64,000 nucleotides of DNA from Phycisphaerales bacterium (GCA_029260555.1 JAJDCZ010000009.1:1-64000), one strand, 5' to 3'; shown: positions 41,347-50,803, numbered from the stretch's first letter. Program-made: numbers and translations. Notes: generated by a model from the letters alone, not told the origin.

Positions 41347-42288
41347 TCAGCCACCACCGCCGCCGAGGATGCCCTTGATCGCATCCTCAGCTTTGTCTTT
41401 GGCATCATCGACAGCGTCCTTGGCTTTATCAGTTGCATCTTCCACAGCACCCTCCGCGGCCTTTTGAGCATCTGCTGCCACATCACCCACCTCATCAGTA
41501 ATCTGCCCCGCAATATCGCCCAGTTCTTCCGCAGCCTGTGCTGCCATGCCAATACCCATATCACCCAGGCTGGTCAGCTGACCAAGCCCACCCGTAAGAT
41601 CCCCCAGCATGTCCGCTGGCAACAGCCCCCCTGCCTTTTCAACGACCGCTGAGAAGACCGCCTTGACAATAATGGCTGCCAGTTTGCCCATAGGCACGCC
41701 GCCGCCATCTGCTCCTGAGCCAACATCAGTCAAAATGATCTCAGGCACTTTCAGATCAAGCTTGGTCGCATCACCACCGATGGGCAAGAGTGCTGCATGA
41801 ACGACAATGTTGGTGATCGTCACTTTCTTGATGATAAACTTTTTTCCCTCGCTGTCTTTAGAAGCAGCGTCATCACCCTCTGATTCGAATCGTTTAAGAT
41901 TCTCAAGGATTACGCCATAGTTTGAGCCGTTGCCAGTCTTCTGAAGATTCACATCGATTCCATCAAGCGTGAGCGAAGGCAACTCCACCACATCTTTGGA
42001 GAGCGACTCAAAGGAGACCGCCACACCCGCAGAATCAAGGTTCATGAAGTGTGGCGTGTCAAACCCTTCAGGATTCGCGACATTAAGCCCCTCCATGTCA
42101 AATGAACCCGTGGTGATACCAACATCAGCCCTCTGGAGCGTGGTCGGGACAGCCAGAGCATACGAAGTGCCCTTTTCTATACCTTGCTTTGCCAGCGAGT
42201 CCACGAAAACAAAAATGCCGATGACCGTGACAATCAACAACACACCGACAACAACGACCAGCCCTATCAGCGCCTTGATGATTTTCAT
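41347..42288 (-). CDS. AsmA-like membrane-anchored protein with alanine-rich C terminus
   Basis: The 313-residue protein has an N-terminal membrane helix (residues 5-30, ALIGLVVVVGVLLIVTVIGI) and a beta-rich external domain with AsmA-like pieces (ADVGITTGSFDMEGLNVANP, LPSLTLDGIDVNLQK, NIVVHAALLP). The last 75 residues are amphipathic repeats of Ala, Asp and Lys (DATDKAKDAVDDAKDKAEDA) ending in five Gly. AsmA relatives take part in outer-membrane lipid homeostasis, but this copy is short and the link is weak. ATG 42288 has GAGGA upstream. Confidence 0.6.
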   Translation of the reverse strand: MKIIKALIGLVVVVGVLLIVTVIGIFVFVDSLAKQGIEKGTSYALAVPTTLQRADVGITTGSFDMEGLNVANPEGFDTPHFMNLDSAGVAVSFESLSKDVVELPSLTLDGIDVNLQKTGNGSNYGVILENLKRFESEGDDAASKDSEGKKFIIKKVTITNIVVHAALLPIGGDATKLDLKVPEIILTDVGSGADGGGVPMGKLAAIIVKAVFSAVVEKAGGLLPADMLGDLTGGLGQLTSLGDMGIGMAAQAAEELGDIAGQITDEVGDVAADAQKAAEGAVEDATDKAKDAVDDAKDKAEDAIKGILGGGGG

Positions 42289-42547
42289 GCTTTGGAATCC
42301 TCTTCTCATGAGTTAAAGGCTTGCCGAATCTCTCAGCGCCCAGACCAAGCATATCACGAAGGATCCATGACATCATGCCCCGACGCTCAGAGGTTTTGAC
42401 AATATCTTTGGATCCCGAGGCTGAAAATTGGCCAAATGCAGATGATTGCTTTACGATGGAAGCTGGTGAACCATGAGGTTTGCAAACGAATCCTGATCGA
42501 GCTGATGCCGGACGCTATGGCTCGTGAGCTGAAAAAAGAGCAACGAT

Positions 42548-43261
42548 ATGATGCGGATTGCTATTGCTGGTGTGATGATCGTGATCGCAATTATCATCTT
42601 CCTGGTTGCCTTCATGCTCGACAAGGGATTGCAAGTCTCGGATCTGCTCTTGAATCTGGGTACAGAAGTCGTCGGCATCGCCATGGTCGTAGCGATTGTG
42701 GACTGGCTCATCGAACGCTCCAAGCTGGCAGAAGAAGCTCAGCGAATCGCCTGGAACATCCTGCATGATCTTGACCATGCCGTGTGGGTCTGGCAGGGAG
42801 GTCGCCGGGAGTTTCATCTTGATGAACTGGCAGCACTCCTTGAACTGGTAAAAGAAAACGATGTCATCACACCCTCGACCCGCGTGCTGCTGGCCAATCT
42901 GGGAGTGCGGGCATCAGACATGTTGCGTCTTCAGGGCAAGGTGTTTCGCATCCACAAACAACTTCGCCATGGCCTGGTATGTCTGTCAGACCTTGCCCAG
43001 ATACGCGAACTGGGTGCCGTGATGAACGCCCGCGCTGTGTGTGAGTCACTTCGAGTTGCGATTCATGACCTTTCCAGTGCCACTGGGCAGCCGATTCATA
43101 CCGGCGAGTTTGGTGTGGTACAAAAGTTTCGCGATGCCTCTGCTGAAGCCCAGGAAAAACGCTACCACGGAGCTCAGGAAGATTCCATGGCTGGGCAGGT
43201 GATCTGGCCCGCTGAAAGCACCGGCGCAGTGCCAGGAAGTGCCCCTCGACCAAAAGGGTAA
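42548..43261 (+). CDS. Two-helix membrane protein of unknown function
   Basis: The 237-residue product begins with a hydrophobic helix (MRIAIAGVMIVIAIIIFLVA), a second one near residues 40-55 (VVGIAMVVAIVDWLIE), then a helical soluble domain containing ERSKLAEEAQRIAWNILHDL and a disordered Gly/Pro C terminus. No family recognised. Convergent with the sulfotransferase gene, with only 11 bases between stops. Confidence 0.6.
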   Translation: MMRIAIAGVMIVIAIIIFLVAFMLDKGLQVSDLLLNLGTEVVGIAMVVAIVDWLIERSKLAEEAQRIAWNILHDLDHAVWVWQGGRREFHLDELAALLELVKENDVITPSTRVLLANLGVRASDMLRLQGKVFRIHKQLRHGLVCLSDLAQIRELGAVMNARAVCESLRVAIHDLSSATGQPIHTGEFGVVQKFRDASAEAQEKRYHGAQEDSMAGQVIWPAESTGAVPGSAPRPKG

Positions 43262-43272
43262 ATATTCTTTGA

Positions 43273-45246
43273 TCAGAGCAGCCCTCTGAGCGATCCATAG
43301 AGATCTGCAGCTTCAGGAGGCGTATGCCCAGAATCAATCAAAGGTTGAAGCACTGCCAGCGCCTCAGTAACCCGCTTGGTCGCTGCCAACACATGCGCCT
43401 TTGCCAGAATCAAAGGCAAAGCCTCAGGCCATTGACTCAACCCTTCTTCCAGCAATAACTCAGCCTTTTCAACTTCCCGCCCAGAAAGATGCGCAATCGC
43501 CAGATTCCGTCTGGCATCATGATCGCCTGGGTCTGCCAAAACGATCGGCCCAAGCACATTGGCAGCATCGCTCAGTCGTGATGCACGCAGATAACTCAAG
43601 CCAAGCAGCTTGCCTGCCTGAGTGTTCTCAGCTTCATCACGACAGATTGGTTCAAGCACAAGAATCGCCTGATCAAGCTGTTCGCTGGCGATCAGAGCTT
43701 CAGCCTGACCAAGCTTGTCATCCGTAGTGGCCCCAGGCCCAGCAAAAGGTATGGCAGAAATAGTAGATTGTGAGTCCGGTATCTGCTGCCACGCCATCGC
43801 CTGACTTTCCTGCCCTTTGAGCGCATCGGTCAGCTCAATAATGAATGAGCCGTACAGTTTACCCCGGCCTACGGATTTGGTGTCGACTGGTTCATTGACA
43901 CGAGTGGTGCTCCCTGTCACCTGACGCCTCGTCGATTTCTCAGGAGCAAGGCACGCCTCGTCAAACTCGAGCTCCAGAAAATCCAGCAGCTGCCGAACAG
44001 TGCCCTCAGGATTTTGCACAAGCTCTTCATACGACACATCAAGCATGGAAATCGATAGCACACTCTTCCAATGGTTCATCAGCTTCTGGTACTGCCTGTG
44101 CATATGCCCCATGTGTTCCATGCGATGCGCGTAAGGCACCGCATTCGTAAACGGCTGAAAGTAACACGACAGGCATGTATCAACAGGCTCGCGCGTGCAG
44201 TGAATCACACGCGCCTTGGGGAACATCAGTTGTATCAGTCCAAGCCGTTCATAGTTGAACAGCAGCTTGTCAGTAATACGATCTGCCTCAGGTGCTAACT
44301 CTGCAAGTGAACTGATATATTTCCCCGTGGCTTCATCAAGTGTCCACGCATTGAGCTGAGCATCTGTACCCATAGCCTTGGATACCAGCACCACCGCTTC
44401 GTTCATATAAGGCAACTCACCCCCAGCATGCACACCAGGATGACACGACAAAATCTGTTCCAGCAGCAACGAGCCAGATCGAGGCATGCCCACAATAAAC
44501 ACGGGTCTTTGCTCATCAGCATGGGCACTTGAAGTTGGAGCAGACTCAAGTGCTTCAGCAGACCACGATGCGATAATCTGATCGATCGCCTGTTCACGCG
44601 CTGCCGGGTCATAGCTGGGAGTAATCATGCGATTGGCAGCGTCAACGCAGGCAAAAGCCCGGTCGCATTGACCAAGTCGATCATAAAGATGTCCAAGCCT
44701 GAACATGGCGATGCGACGCTGAGCTGGGGGAATCTGCTGTTCCGCCAGGTGTGGCTCAATCGCAGCAATACCCTGGGCTTCGATGCCAAACTGTGGACAC
44801 AGCTCCGCCAATGCCATCGCAAGCCTGAGCGAGATCGGCCCTGCTTTGAGCTTGGGCTCAAGTTGTGCCATTGCCTGCTCGTGCTCGCCTGCCAATGTAA
44901 AAAGTTCGACACTCATGGCAAGCGCAGGCTCAGCATCGGGGTTAAGACTCATCGCATGATCAATAATCTTTCGAGCTTCTGGCAGGTCTTCTTCCTGGAT
45001 ATAGGTTCTTGCCAGATCACAGTGAAACTCAACCGCGGTGGGTTGCATCTGGATGGCTTTGCGAAAGCAGCTTCGGGCATCCGTGATCCTGCCAAGGTTT
45101 GCCCGGCAAATTCCCAGGCGATAGTGCAGGACCGCGATGCCGGGCTCCTGATCAAGCAATGCCTGGATCGCAGGCTCAGCAGCTGCAAAGTTGCCCTGCT
45201 GATATGCCTCCTGGGCCTGTTGGATAAGCTCTTGAGTTTGTGCCAT
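43273..45246 (-). CDS. TPR-sulfotransferase-TPR protein
   Basis: The 657-residue protein has N-terminal TPR repeats (about 1-205), a sulfotransferase domain starting PVFIVGMPRSGS (248-259), the 5'-phosphosulfate loop for PAPS, with TREPVDTCLSCYFQPF further on, and a second TPR block (about 505-657). Sulfotransferases of this type move sulfate from PAPS to sugars or proteins; planctomycetes encode many. The TPR arms may bind the acceptor protein. No partner gene is apparent in the immediate area. Confidence 0.88.
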   Translation of the reverse strand: MAQTQELIQQAQEAYQQGNFAAAEPAIQALLDQEPGIAVLHYRLGICRANLGRITDARSCFRKAIQMQPTAVEFHCDLARTYIQEEDLPEARKIIDHAMSLNPDAEPALAMSVELFTLAGEHEQAMAQLEPKLKAGPISLRLAMALAELCPQFGIEAQGIAAIEPHLAEQQIPPAQRRIAMFRLGHLYDRLGQCDRAFACVDAANRMITPSYDPAAREQAIDQIIASWSAEALESAPTSSAHADEQRPVFIVGMPRSGSLLLEQILSCHPGVHAGGELPYMNEAVVLVSKAMGTDAQLNAWTLDEATGKYISSLAELAPEADRITDKLLFNYERLGLIQLMFPKARVIHCTREPVDTCLSCYFQPFTNAVPYAHRMEHMGHMHRQYQKLMNHWKSVLSISMLDVSYEELVQNPEGTVRQLLDFLELEFDEACLAPEKSTRRQVTGSTTRVNEPVDTKSVGRGKLYGSFIIELTDALKGQESQAMAWQQIPDSQSTISAIPFAGPGATTDDKLGQAEALIASEQLDQAILVLEPICRDEAENTQAGKLLGLSYLRASRLSDAANVLGPIVLADPGDHDARRNLAIAHLSGREVEKAELLLEEGLSQWPEALPLILAKAHVLAATKRVTEALAVLQPLIDSGHTPPEAADLYGSLRGLL

Positions 45247-45393
45247 GGAATCTCTGCTCCGAAATGAATGCGCTGTATTGAACGCCAGTATAGGATGATT
45301 GAGCCTTGCTGGGGTCTATAGACTCTCAGGCAGGCTCAACATCCATGAACACGCTGCCGAACGCTCAGGCTCAGCTTCAAATCGGAACACACC

Positions 45394-45933
45394 ATGCGCA
45401 TGATCACACTCATCACGACCGGAGGCACCATCGAAAAAACCTACGATGAACGCTCCGGCTCACTGGAAAACCGAGGCTCAATCGTCCAGCACATGCTCAG
45501 CAGCCTCCGCCTGGTCGATACACGAATCAGCACCATGGAACTGATGAGCATGGACAGCCTGGACATGACCGAACACGACCGCCATCGCATCGTGGATGCA
45601 GTACTTCTGGCAGGCGGCGCATCGGGACACATTGACAGTGCTGACAGGTCATCTGGCATCATCATTTTGCATGGCACCGATACACTCTGCCAGACAGGAG
45701 ACCTGCTCGTAGAGAAGGTCGTGAATCCTCGTGTACCCATCGTGCTCACCGGTGCCATGCGCCCCTATGAAATGAAACGCTCAGACGCGCTGCAAAACCT
45801 CACCGAATCAATCTTCTCGACCGATGTGCTTTCACCCGGCGTATATGTTGTTGCACACGGCCGCTGCCTGCCCTTCCCGGGTGTGCAAAAAGATCGACAA
45901 CTGGGCACATTTGTGCGCGCTGGCAACCAATAA
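45394..45933 (+). CDS. Single-domain asparaginase-like protein
   Basis: A 179-residue protein with the N-terminal asparaginase domain only: TTGGTIEKTYDE with the nucleophile Thr, ILHGTDTLCQTG with the second Thr and Asp, and IVLTGAMRPYEMKRSDAL with the Lys-containing motif region. Typical type I/II enzymes are about 330 residues with a second domain; short one-domain members exist in many bacteria. Activity cannot be assumed. Convergent with pyrD, 14 bases apart. Confidence 0.85.
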   Translation: MRMITLITTGGTIEKTYDERSGSLENRGSIVQHMLSSLRLVDTRISTMELMSMDSLDMTEHDRHRIVDAVLLAGGASGHIDSADRSSGIIILHGTDTLCQTGDLLVEKVVNPRVPIVLTGAMRPYEMKRSDALQNLTESIFSTDVLSPGVYVVAHGRCLPFPGVQKDRQLGTFVRAGNQ

Positions 45934-45947
45934 TTGAACCTCAATAA

Positions 45948-46964
45948 TCAATCCAGCTTGACTGCGCCAACCAACTCGGAAATCTGCTGAGCCCCCTGGC
46001 GTGTGACCCAGCGACCAAGCCCCTTGCTCACCCGGTTTGGAATACGCGGATCAACAAAAAGACCTGTTCCAATACCCACCGCAGAAGCCCCCGCCAGCAC
46101 AAACTCCGCAGCATCTTTCCAACTCATCACCCCACCCACCCCGATGATCGGCGTACTCGAATCTCGCGCAATCTCGCGATAAACACGATGAATCAGCCGA
46201 ACCACAACAGGATGAATCGCTGGACCTGACAACCCCCCCATAGCGTTGGCAAGCACCGGCTTTCTGGTTTTTACATCGATCTGCATCGCAGGCATGGTGT
46301 TGGTCAAAGTCAGAGCATCAGCACCCGGACGCTGATTTGGCCCAGCAGTTTGATTGCCCGGCGCGATCGCAGCTCGCGCGATATCCACAATATCAGGCAT
46401 CCCCACCGCGATCGGGCTGAGTTTGACGATCATGATTTTTCGTGAAAGCACAGGCCGCAGCGCACAGACAAGTTCTGCCAGGGCTTTGGGATCTGAGCCA
46501 AACTCGGTGCCGCCTTGAACATTGGGGCACGAAACATTGATCTCAACACCAGCAAGGGCATCGACTTCGTCCATCTGGCTGGCCACACGAACATAATCAT
46601 CAATACGATGGCCCGCAATCGATCCAATGATCGGCGTTGGGCATTCCGCGATCCCAAGCGACAAATGCTCCATCCAGTAATCAATGCCCACATTGGCCAA
46701 TCCGATAGCATTGAGCATCCCCACACCCGCACCCCGGCAACCCACGATCCGAGGCACCCCGTTGCCCTCGCGAGGCTCCGCAGTGATCGACTTGCCCACG
46801 ACCGCACCAACCCCACCAACCCTTCCCCCCCGAGCACCAGACAGATCAATCACCTCTGCAAGTTCGTCAATGGTCCCTGCAGTACCTGCTGCCAACAGCA
46901 CCGGGCTGATCAGTTCCAGACCAGCCAGGTTCGTTTTCAGGATCGAATCGCTGACATCTTGCAC
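45948..46964 (-). CDS. pyrD: Dihydroorotate dehydrogenase (class 1)
   Basis: The 338-residue enzyme has the FMN barrel motifs: ISPVLLAAGTAG, NVSCPNVQGGTEFG with the catalytic Cys of class 1 enzymes, IVKLSPIAVGMPDIV, NAMGGLSGPAIHPVVVRLIH and IIGVGGVMSWKDAAEFVLAG. It oxidises dihydroorotate to orotate in pyrimidine synthesis. Class 1B enzymes pair with PyrK, which is not present here. A Gly-rich insert (ARGGRVGGVGAVVG) lies in the N-terminal part. Start is GTG 46964, with TACGCT six bases before it. Confidence 0.92.
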   Translation of the reverse strand: MQDVSDSILKTNLAGLELISPVLLAAGTAGTIDELAEVIDLSGARGGRVGGVGAVVGKSITAEPREGNGVPRIVGCRGAGVGMLNAIGLANVGIDYWMEHLSLGIAECPTPIIGSIAGHRIDDYVRVASQMDEVDALAGVEINVSCPNVQGGTEFGSDPKALAELVCALRPVLSRKIMIVKLSPIAVGMPDIVDIARAAIAPGNQTAGPNQRPGADALTLTNTMPAMQIDVKTRKPVLANAMGGLSGPAIHPVVVRLIHRVYREIARDSSTPIIGVGGVMSWKDAAEFVLAGASAVGIGTGLFVDPRIPNRVSKGLGRWVTRQGAQQISELVGAVKLD

Positions 46965-47019
46965 AATATGAGCGTATGTCGCCTACAAACGATCGACAAA
47001 GCGCATGCCCGTGCAGAAC

Positions 47020-48075
47020 TCAGTTCGAGCTGGTCGTTGATGCGTCGTCTTCTGCATCTTCAACCTTTTGAATCGCACTCTCAGGCACAATTTTTGTCAA
47101 TGGGTGGTAGCCAGCCCAGCTGTGGTAGAAGGTCTGGATCACTGAAACGCCTTCAGGCGATTGATCAACACGCACGCCTGCCGGTCCAGCTTCGACAACC
47201 ACTGCCCCTTGAGAGGTTTGCACCGTAATTGGCCCATCAAAGGCAGCCTCAGCCAGCACAAACCAGGTATCCTTGCCATCAAAGATGCCCAGCCCTAATG
47301 CCTTTGCAGGCAGACGATGATCAAACTTGAAATCCTGAAAGATGCGATCGCTGGTGAAGTAGCCTCTCTCTGCGTAGATATTGCGGTCATAGGGGCGATC
47401 AGGATATCCCGTGTCCCGGCTCACAACCTCGCCATCGGGATGAGCCTTCTTGAAATCTGCAAAGCTGATGACACGAACCGGCAAATGTGTCAGCGATTTA
47501 CCCGCATTCGGGCCTGTGACCGCCTGCATCAACACCTGTGACCACAAGGTGTTGGAGTTTCGCTCATACATGACAACATTCGAGTTGTAGAGAAAACCAG
47601 AGACACCAAACTCGAGGATCGTGGTTTTGCCTTGCCCCAGATCCAGGCGCCGATCCAGCACCGACACCGAATCGCACAATGGGCAGTAGGTAGCAGCGAT
47701 AGGCACACCTGCCAGCTCATCATTGATGATTTCGTGATAGTTGAGGATGCCCAGGGGGTAAGCGACCGCATCGCCATTGATCTGAACCTCAATCACGCGC
47801 CCGTCATCTTTGGGATAGCCTGCTCCACTTGCCTTGATGCGCTTTGGTTTTGTTAGTGCTGGAATGCCATCCTTGGGCACTCCCGGTGCCATGAGAAGCT
47901 CAAGGTCGATACGGGGGTCTGAAAGGTCATACTCCGCCAGGAGTTTTTCCTTCATGGTGGCTCGCATCTGGTTCATGCGTTTTTTCATGTCCTCTTGTGA
48001 ATGGTCCTGAGCCAGAACGGGGCTTGTCAGCACCAGTGCGGTGCACACAGCGAGTAAAGTATGACTGATTTTCAT
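47020..48075 (-). CDS. Secreted DUF3179-family protein
   Basis: The 351-residue product has a signal peptide (MKISHTLLAVCTALVLTSPVLAQ) and the DUF3179 core: GDAVAYPLGILNYHEIINDE, VPIAATYCPLCDSVSVLDRR (with a C-x-x-C pair), VSGFLYNSNVVMYERNSNTL, and SGKSLTHLPV-like sequence. The function of the family is unknown; the Cys pair and conserved His could bind a metal or heme. ATG 48075 is selected since GGGAG lies eight bases upstream; 48081 and 48090 are alternatives. Confidence 0.85.
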   Translation of the reverse strand: MKISHTLLAVCTALVLTSPVLAQDHSQEDMKKRMNQMRATMKEKLLAEYDLSDPRIDLELLMAPGVPKDGIPALTKPKRIKASGAGYPKDDGRVIEVQINGDAVAYPLGILNYHEIINDELAGVPIAATYCPLCDSVSVLDRRLDLGQGKTTILEFGVSGFLYNSNVVMYERNSNTLWSQVLMQAVTGPNAGKSLTHLPVRVISFADFKKAHPDGEVVSRDTGYPDRPYDRNIYAERGYFTSDRIFQDFKFDHRLPAKALGLGIFDGKDTWFVLAEAAFDGPITVQTSQGAVVVEAGPAGVRVDQSPEGVSVIQTFYHSWAGYHPLTKIVPESAIQKVEDAEDDASTTSSN

Positions 48076-48238
48076 GCGCATTTCTCCCAATAATGAGTGT
48101 CTGAGCCTAACACCTGTATGTAGAGCGATATTCCCGGTTGCGTCAAGAATTTTTTTGATTTTCGAGTCTCGCGGTTGCGCTGGCTATGGTTTGAGTAAAA
48201 TACAGTTCTGAATAAACCACGATTCTGGAGATACCGCG

Positions 48239-48874
48239 ATGGATATCAACCAACGGATAGCCCAGTTTGAAAACATGTGCCGAGAGGACCAGGAAAACGA
48301 CATGGCCTGGTTCAGTCTGGGCGGAGCATACAACCAGGCTGCCCGATATGCCGAAGCTGCTGAAGCCTACACAAAGTGCATCGCTCACAACCAGACCATG
48401 TCCAAAGCCTACCAACTCGCAGGCGTTGCATACATGGCCTGTCAGGAAGAAGATCGTGCCATAGACATTCTGACCAAAGGCTATCTGGTGGCTGCACAAT
48501 TAGGCAATATGCTGCCCAGGAACGAAATTGCTGTCCTTCTGGAACAACTTGGCGCTGACCTGCCTCAGATCGATGAAAAACAGGTCCAGGCATCCTCTGC
48601 TGGAGGCGGTTCATTTGTCTGCCAGCGAACGGGCAAGGCTGGCACGAAAATGGACAGCCCTCCATTTCGAGGTGCTGTGGGTGAGTGGATCGCCCAGAAC
48701 ATTTCAAAGGAAACCTTTGATGCCTGGATTGCCCAAGGCACAAAGGTCATCAATGAGCTGCGCCTGGATCTCTCGCGTGATGAAGACAACGCCATGTACG
48801 ACCAACACATGTACGAATACCTCGGCATCGACGAACAACTGCTCGAATCACTCCAGACCAAAGCCAACACTTGA
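48239..48874 (+). CDS. TPR protein fused to a YggX-like Fe(2+)-trafficking domain
   Basis: The 211-residue protein has TPR repeats in the first 85 residues (MAWFSLGGAYNQAARYAEAA and AYQLAGVAYMACQEEDRAID) and a C-terminal domain (about 126-197) with FVCQRTGKAGTKMDSPPFRG, GEWIAQNISKETFDAWIAQG and TKVINELRLDLSRDED. This follows the YggX pattern C...PP..G..G..I...ISKE.W..W...T..INE.RL. YggX is normally a separate 90-residue protein that protects iron-sulfur enzymes from oxidation. GGAG precedes the ATG. TatD follows 12 bases later. Confidence 0.85.
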   Translation: MDINQRIAQFENMCREDQENDMAWFSLGGAYNQAARYAEAAEAYTKCIAHNQTMSKAYQLAGVAYMACQEEDRAIDILTKGYLVAAQLGNMLPRNEIAVLLEQLGADLPQIDEKQVQASSAGGGSFVCQRTGKAGTKMDSPPFRGAVGEWIAQNISKETFDAWIAQGTKVINELRLDLSRDEDNAMYDQHMYEYLGIDEQLLESLQTKANT

Positions 48875-48886
48875 GATTCGCACCCG

Positions 48887-49705
48887 GTGATTGACACACA
48901 CTGCCATCTGACATTTCCTGATTTTCAAGGGAAAATCGGTGCGACTCTGGACGCGTGCGCTCAGAATCATGTCACAGGCGTCATCACGATCTCCACAACT
49001 TCACAAGACTGCACCAAAGCACTGGAACTTGCCAAAAGTGATGAGCGGATCTGGTGCTCTGCAGGGGTTCATCCGTGTTATGCGGATCAGGAGCCTCACA
49101 ATTGGAATGAAGTTATCCGTGTGGGTCAGCACGAGCGGTGTGTAGCCTGGGGCGAGCTTGGGCTGGATCGGCATTATGATGAGCCGTCACAGGAGATTCA
49201 AATCAGGGTTCTGCACGATCAGCTGGAAATGATCCGCGATCAGGCAACCAAAGGCCAGGATCTGCCAATCATCGTGCATTGTCGCAAGGCATTTGACGCA
49301 TTGATTCCAATCTTTAAATCATCGGGGATCAATCCGGGCAAGTTTGTGTTTCATTGTTTCACAGGAACGCCAGATGATGCCAGGCATGTGCTGGACTTTG
49401 GAGCCATGATCTCGTTTACGGGTGTGGTGACATACAAAAACGCCGCTGAGGTTGCAGAAGCTGCCAAGCTGGTGCCTTTGGACCGGATCATGGTCGAGAC
49501 AGATTCGCCATACCTGGCACCCGTGCCTCACCGAGGTGAAAGGCCATGTCAACCCGCCTGGGCCTGGCACACCGCAGAGTTTCTGGCACATCTTCGCGGC
49601 GAACCCATGGACGGCGATGATGGCTTTCATGCAGCGATCAATCGTAACACGCATCGATTCTTCAATATTGACGCGCAGAGTCAGCTTCAAGGGACCAATG
49701 CCTGA
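48887..49705 (+). CDS. tatD: TatD-family metal-dependent hydrolase
   Basis: A 272-residue TIM-barrel enzyme: MIDTHCHLTFPDF with the metal-binding HxH, CSAGVHPC, WGELGLDRHY with the bridging Glu, IIVHCRKAFD, FHCFTGTPDDA, and ETDSPYLAPVPHRGERPCQP. TatD proteins are 3'-5' DNases/RNases linked to DNA repair. Start GTG 48887 is the only one that keeps the first His motif. Its stop overlaps the lgt start by one base (TGATG), and the TPR-YggX gene lies just upstream, so these three probably form one transcript. Confidence 0.93.
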   Translation: MIDTHCHLTFPDFQGKIGATLDACAQNHVTGVITISTTSQDCTKALELAKSDERIWCSAGVHPCYADQEPHNWNEVIRVGQHERCVAWGELGLDRHYDEPSQEIQIRVLHDQLEMIRDQATKGQDLPIIVHCRKAFDALIPIFKSSGINPGKFVFHCFTGTPDDARHVLDFGAMISFTGVVTYKNAAEVAEAAKLVPLDRIMVETDSPYLAPVPHRGERPCQPAWAWHTAEFLAHLRGEPMDGDDGFHAAINRNTHRFFNIDAQSQLQGTNA

Positions 49706-50778
49706 TGTCCATGTCACCCATCGCAGGGGATCATGCATACCTCCACGCAATTGATCCCGCGGTCTTTTCCATCGGGCCGTTGGCCATCCGGTGGTATGGC
49801 TTGTCATACATCACAGCGTTTGCAGCAGCCTGGCTCTGGCTCAACTGGCTTGCCCGCCGAAAAGCTCTGGCGATCGTGCCTGTTCGCATTGGCGATGCCA
49901 TGCTGCTGTTGATGGTCGGCGTGGTGGTTGGGGGAAGGCTCGGATATGTGCTGCTCTATGAGCCTTCCTTGCTCTGGACATTCTTCGACACCCCGCCCTG
50001 GTGGGGTGTGTTTGCGATCAATCGCGGCGGCATGGCCAGCCATGGCGGGCTGCTGGGGGTCATGATCGCAGCATGGTTTATTGCGCGAGGCCCCAAGGAT
50101 GAATCGGGAGCTCGACCTGGCAAGGTTCCCGCGCTGCATGTCCTTGATGCACTGGCACTGGTGACACCCATCGGCCTGATGCTGGGACGAATCGCCAACT
50201 TTATCAATGGCGAGCTGCTCGGCAAGATTGTTGCCATGCCCGGAAAACCCGGCCCATGGTGGTCAGTGCGTTTCCCACAAGAAATCCTTTCTGGCCACGC
50301 CCCGCAGCTCAATACCGATCAACAGATCAGCCTTGACAACCTGATCCTTGGTTCGATGAGGCAGGGTGATCGTTTTGGCACTGCCTATGAGCGCGTGATG
50401 AGCCGAGTGTGGGCTCATGATCAAACCATTATCGATCAACTTGCCCCATTACTCAGCGCCAGGCATCCTTCACAGCTTTATCAGGCATTTGCCGAGGGTG
50501 TGGTGCTTGGGTGTGTATTGGTGTGGTTCTGGCGCAAGCCTCGCAAGCCGGGGCTGGCAAGTGCGCTCTTTTTGATGGTCTATGGCGTGCTCCGCATCAC
50601 CACCGAGTACTGGCGTTTGCCAGATGCGTATCTGGCTCATCAGAAGTTCATCGGGCTGAGCCGGGGACAGTGGTTCAGTGCGATCATGGTCGTCGGAGGC
50701 ATATTGCTTGCCTGGCGTATTTCACGCTCAAGTGCCCAACTCATGGGCGGATGGATGACCAAAAAGCAAGCACACTAA
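49705..50778 (+). CDS. lgt: Prolipoprotein diacylglyceryl transferase Lgt
   Basis: The 357-residue polytopic enzyme shows Lgt signatures: AIRWYGLSYITAFAAAWLWL, GGRLGYVLLYEP, RGGMASHGGLLGVMIAAWF, IGLMLGRIANFINGELLGKI and HPSQLYQAFAEGVVL. Lgt adds diacylglycerol to the lipobox Cys, the first step of lipoprotein maturation, which the lipoproteins in this window need. It is longer than usual because of a 60-residue insert (about 195-255) in a periplasmic loop. Overlaps tatD by one base. Confidence 0.94.
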   Translation: MSMSPIAGDHAYLHAIDPAVFSIGPLAIRWYGLSYITAFAAAWLWLNWLARRKALAIVPVRIGDAMLLLMVGVVVGGRLGYVLLYEPSLLWTFFDTPPWWGVFAINRGGMASHGGLLGVMIAAWFIARGPKDESGARPGKVPALHVLDALALVTPIGLMLGRIANFINGELLGKIVAMPGKPGPWWSVRFPQEILSGHAPQLNTDQQISLDNLILGSMRQGDRFGTAYERVMSRVWAHDQTIIDQLAPLLSARHPSQLYQAFAEGVVLGCVLVWFWRKPRKPGLASALFLMVYGVLRITTEYWRLPDAYLAHQKFIGLSRGQWFSAIMVVGGILLAWRISRSSAQLMGGWMTKKQAH

Positions 50779-50803
50779 ACCGGCAACTTACCTCGCCATG
50801 CGC

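Noticed and set aside
42436-42768. 110-residue reading frame with many Cys and His on the plus strand.
   Set aside because: It overlaps the membrane protein gene at 42548 in another frame; composition is that of a shadow frame.
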